From: Oligoflexia bacterium | GTDB taxonomy: Bacteria > Bdellovibrionota > UBA1018 | Direction: 5' to 3' | NCBI GenBank assembly: GCA_903928955.1 | Contig: CAIYTD010000068.1 | Location: forward strand, 1 to 17,525 | DNA length: 17,525 nucleotides | Shown: one piece after another, positions 14,942-17,525 of the stretch | Position numbering within the stretch: the stretch's first letter is position 1 | How the letters are laid out: every line of letters begins with the position of its first letter | Notes under the pieces: generated by a model | What the model was told of the DNA's origin: nothing | What the model saw: only the letters and a program-made list of their open reading frames with translations | Databases searched by the model: none | Made by a program: the position numbers and the translations under genes

Positions 14942-16981
14942 TTAATTCTTTACTCGTTTACTTTCCATTCCTTCGCTATTCCCGTCCTGAAAAAACCTTT
15001 TTTTTTCCTTAATTTGAGTTAAAAAATCGATCGCAAAATTACGCAATCCGCGATAATTACGACCCGAAGTCAAACTGACATTGACCTGATAATCTGGTTT
15101 CACACCGTTATTCTCAAGATAAGATCCATCCTTTCTCATCATGAGCGATTCAGTCTGGCGGACTATCAAATGACTATTAGGTGCCTGATAGTGAGATACA
15201 ACGTTTCCACCTGCACCCATCGTTTCAGATCCCATAATCCAAGCCAATTCATTGTCTTGAGCAATTGCGGCAAAAATATCACACATCGATGCACACATTT
15301 CATTAACTAATAAAACAATATTCATAGGTTTCTGAAGCTGATCATTGCCAGACAGTTCAAATGGAATCAAAGACTCAGTACTAATAGGTCTAGAAAGGCG
15401 TTTGTCGGCCTTCCAATCAACAAATAACTGCCGATATACTCGGCGAGCAAGCTCCTTCTCTGAATCTGAAGGAGCGTTATAAGTCATATCTTCAAACTCC
15501 CTCAGCCAAGTTTCACTAATTCTAAATTGCATCATAGGGACGTCTATTTTAGACTTCGAAAGTGCCTGTGCAAGCTGAAGACCCAGCGAAAGTGATCCCC
15601 CTCCGTTATTGACCATGTCGATAACTAAATCTTTAACCCCATAAAATTGAAGTGATGCTAATGTCTCCTTGAACTCATGGAGAACATTCTCCAGGGCAGC
15701 ATCAGGCGAAAATGTATTCAGAAAAAGTGTTGCAACTAATTTATTTCCATAAGCTCGACCCTGCTCATCTGTTGTTTTACCACTTCGATCATGTAAAACT
15801 TCAGAGGCGACATAGGCTGGATAAGTAGCATTCTCACTGGTAATAAATCTTGCATGCGGTGGAATATATCGCACTTTCTTAAATATAGACTGATTGGTAA
15901 CGCCAGTCAGCGGAATGCCGTTCTCATTTAAAGTAAGATCAGAAGTCCAAGATTCCACTTGATTTGGAAAATAAAAAGTATTTAAATAATTATATCCATT
16001 GACCCCTCGAACTATCTTCGAAAAAAACGACGAAGGAAGTTTCAGACTGCCATCAAATCCTCTCAAACCCAAAACAGAACTCACTCCACCATTGTTTCCA
16101 GAAATACTAAAAAAGTCTGCTAAATTCATCAGGCTCGATTTTACGGTAGTTTCTATTTTTTTTTCATCTGAAAAACTAGAAATCTTCAACGCAACAGCCT
16201 GACTTTGTTCAGTTCTAAAATAAAATAAATCCTTAGTCACCCAAGGTACAGTCACTTCAATATTTACATCCTTTTTTTCCCAATCTCTGACTACTCGATC
16301 TTCATTTTGTTCAATTTCCAGTTTTTCTTGGTTTGTATAATTCCGCTTGACGATTTTTAATACCGCATTTTGACGGCCTGTTCCAAAGCTTGAAGTTGAA
16401 AGGCGCGTAAAAACTCGCCCCATATGATAAGTTAGATTCGACTCGCTTTGACCTAAGTCTTCAGTTGGTACAAGATCTTTTTTTATAATTTGAGTCAGTG
16501 GCTCGCCATCCATATGACTGATCTCATCCCCATTCTGAATCGGAAAATGAGTTTTCCCTGTATTAAAAGTAGGTAAAAGCTCTCTGACTACAAAATGATC
16601 CTCTTTGCGTTTTCCAGAGATTCCCAAATAGGAAATTGCAGCACGACCAGGCAAGCCCCCATAACTAAAAGAAGTCGAAGTATGAGCGTCTCGAAATTGA
16701 GCAACGAATTGATTCATTAGCAAATAGAACTCTTCATTCGATTTTGTTGCTTTTGCAAAAGAAATAAAATCTGACTTACTTTTTTCATAATCAATAGAAT
16801 ATTTTTTAATTTTATAATCTAAAGGTGCATAATTCTCATCAAATTGAGAATAGAGCCACATCATATCTGCAACCTTCTGCTCGGCACTTAATTGCTTTAC
16901 CGGAACAGGATCGCAAGCAGTTAAAACAGAAAAGAAAACCATCCCCAGAATAACTCTAGGGTAAAAAAAAAGCCTTTTCAC
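14942..16981 (-). CDS. S41-family (C-terminal processing peptidase-like) lipoprotein
   Basis: Large periplasmic lipoprotein of 679 aa from the chosen start. The signal peptide MKRLFFYPRVILGMVFFSV leads to the lipobox LTAC with Cys23. A helical N-terminal region has FRDAHTST (about 96-103), typical of S41 proteins. A PDZ-like domain follows (about 115-170, ISYLGISG...QNGDEISHMDGEPL). The C-terminal S41 core has KDLVIDMVNNGGGS (about 450-463) and NEMCASMCDIFAAIAQD with a candidate nucleophile Ser565, then GSETMGAGGNV. The Lys of the CtpA Ser-Lys dyad, usually in a TxGKG context at that point, appears absent, so a Tricorn-like mechanism or loss of activity is possible. I use GTG 16981 rather than GTG 16999, because AGGGGGG lies 8 nt upstream of 16981. 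It has its own promoter; the substrate is unknown. Confidence 0.85.
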   Translation of the reverse strand: MKRLFFYPRVILGMVFFSVLTACDPVPVKQLSAEQKVADMMWLYSQFDENYAPLDYKIKKYSIDYEKSKSDFISFAKATKSNEEFYLLMNQFVAQFRDAHTSTSFSYGGLPGRAAISYLGISGKRKEDHFVVRELLPTFNTGKTHFPIQNGDEISHMDGEPLTQIIKKDLVPTEDLGQSESNLTYHMGRVFTRLSTSSFGTGRQNAVLKIVKRNYTNQEKLEIEQNEDRVVRDWEKKDVNIEVTVPWVTKDLFYFRTEQSQAVALKISSFSDEKKIETTVKSSLMNLADFFSISGNNGGVSSVLGLRGFDGSLKLPSSFFSKIVRGVNGYNYLNTFYFPNQVESWTSDLTLNENGIPLTGVTNQSIFKKVRYIPPHARFITSENATYPAYVASEVLHDRSGKTTDEQGRAYGNKLVATLFLNTFSPDAALENVLHEFKETLASLQFYGVKDLVIDMVNNGGGSLSLGLQLAQALSKSKIDVPMMQFRISETWLREFEDMTYNAPSDSEKELARRVYRQLFVDWKADKRLSRPISTESLIPFELSGNDQLQKPMNIVLLVNEMCASMCDIFAAIAQDNELAWIMGSETMGAGGNVVSHYQAPNSHLIVRQTESLMMRKDGSYLENNGVKPDYQVNVSLTSGRNYRGLRNFAIDFLTQIKEKKRFFQDGNSEGMESKRVKN

Positions 16982-17071
16982 AAATGAGTCCCCCCTCACG
17001 TAAAAAATAAATTTAATTTTTAATCAAACCCCAAGATCTCAATTACCCACACACGAAGTACACCAACAGTT

Positions 17072-17100
17072 GTATTATTTTTCTCAGCGTTGGATGTCAA
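17072..17100 (-). promoter_or_regulatory. Sigma70-like promoter of the S41 lipoprotein gene
   Basis: A perfect TTGACA (-35, 17095-17100) is followed by a 17-bp spacer and TAATAC (17072-17077). AATAAT with a 15-bp spacer is an alternative -10. Either gives a start near 17065 and a leader of about 85 nt. It lies just past the actF stop, so the S41 gene need not depend on the act operon. Confidence 0.6.
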
Positions 17101-17126
17101 GTGGATTCTATATTAATCGTTCATTA

Positions 17127-17525
17127 CTACTGATGATGATGAAAAACCGACTCGGTTAAACGAGGATCACCCATCGCTACAATATTATGACGAGCCAAAA
17201 ATCTTGAAACAACCAAACCAAAAACACCCGAAAATCCTAAAGTAATTCCTAACTCAGTGAATCCCAAGCGAGGCCCTTCTTCATAAAACTCAGGCTGAAC
17301 AATCCAAAGAAAATCTATCCACTGCGCGACTAACATCAAAACAGCCACAAATGCCAAAATTTTAGGATTTCTCTTTGCGTCTCTTGGCAAAAGAAAAAAG
17401 AAAGGAACCATGAATTTACCGACTAAAAGAAAGACAGATACCCACTTCCACCCTCCTTGAAGACGGTGAAGAAAGTAGCCGGTTTCTTCAGGTAAGTTTG
17501 CATACCAAATCAACATAAATTGAGA
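17127..17525 (-). CDS. actF: Alternative complex III subunit ActF, C-terminal part (cut by window edge)
   Basis: The frame runs off the right edge; 132 residues are visible. SQFMLIWYANLPEETGYF is the signature region of ActF, an NrfD-like membrane subunit of alternative complex III (quinol:cytochrome c/caa3 oxidoreductase). Three hydrophobic helices follow (about 32-47, 52-75 and 90-110 of the visible part), ending in a short tail with HHHQ. ActF helps form the quinol site; electrons go through the haem subunits to cytochrome c or directly to a caa3 oxidase. The remaining act genes (actA-actE) would be expected further right on the same strand. It is normally followed directly by sco-cox genes; here the S41 gene and ctaAB stand between. 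Confidence 0.88.
   Translation of the reverse strand, partial: SQFMLIWYANLPEETGYFLHRLQGGWKWVSVFLLVGKFMVPFFFLLPRDAKRNPKILAFVAVLMLVAQWIDFLWIVQPEFYEEGPRLGFTELGITLGFSGVFGLVVSRFLARHNIVAMGDPRLTESVFHHHQ

Noticed and set aside
1..17525. tRNA, rRNA, insertion sequence or transposase genes
   Set aside because: I read for cloverleaf-like inverted repeats, rRNA cores, DDE/HUH motifs and paired terminal repeats, and saw nothing convincing. A covariance-model scan would be decisive.

Overview
The window looks like a chromosomal segment of a Gram-negative, aerobically respiring bacterium of the old 'deltaproteobacterial' grade (Bdellovibrionota or Myxococcota). The grounds are an alternative complex III subunit (ActF) next to a SCO / caa3-type cytochrome oxidase operon, several lipoproteins and a TonB-family gene, in AT-leaning DNA. 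The lineage is inference from gene content; there is no rRNA or tRNA marker.

Left third (1-6550), accessory and decaying. A 295-residue protein of unknown function (+) is followed by a TonB-family gene (-) that is broken by one in-frame TAA. Next is a 900-residue lipoprotein (+) with an IPT/TIG-like domain and 14 tandem beta-propeller-type repeats. A second copy of that lipoprotein's leader (upstream region, RBS, signal peptide, first mature residues) follows it. This copy is degenerate: the start codon is ATT and the signal peptide is frameshifted. It lies directly before a 400-residue protein with an ADP-ribosyltransferase-like motif. Both unknown proteins carry weak ART-fold hints. A short remnant resembling the 3' end of the downstream peroxiredoxin gene lies beside the broken TonB gene.

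Middle (6550-7900). A typical 2-Cys peroxiredoxin (-) diverges from a PAP2-family membrane phosphatase (+). The phosphatase gene overlaps the last gene of the oxidase operon tail to tail.

Right half (7880-17525), aerobic respiration. On the minus strand, one tight operon reads sco - coxB (CuA plus cytochrome c) - coxA (A2-type haem-copper catalytic subunit) - coxC - coxD fused to two cytochrome c domains. Diverging from it on the plus strand are ctaA and ctaB, which make haem A through haem O for the same enzyme. Good sigma70-like promoter hexamers sit between the two units. Convergent to ctaB is a large S41-family lipoprotein peptidase (-) with its own promoter. At the right edge is the 3' end of actF, the quinol-oxidising membrane subunit of alternative complex III. 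Together these genes describe a quinol -> ACIII -> cytochrome c -> caa3 oxidase -> O2 chain with its copper and haem assembly factors.

The core respiratory genes look intact. The left third shows gene decay, internal duplication and possible toxin-like proteins, and it holds the most unusual material.
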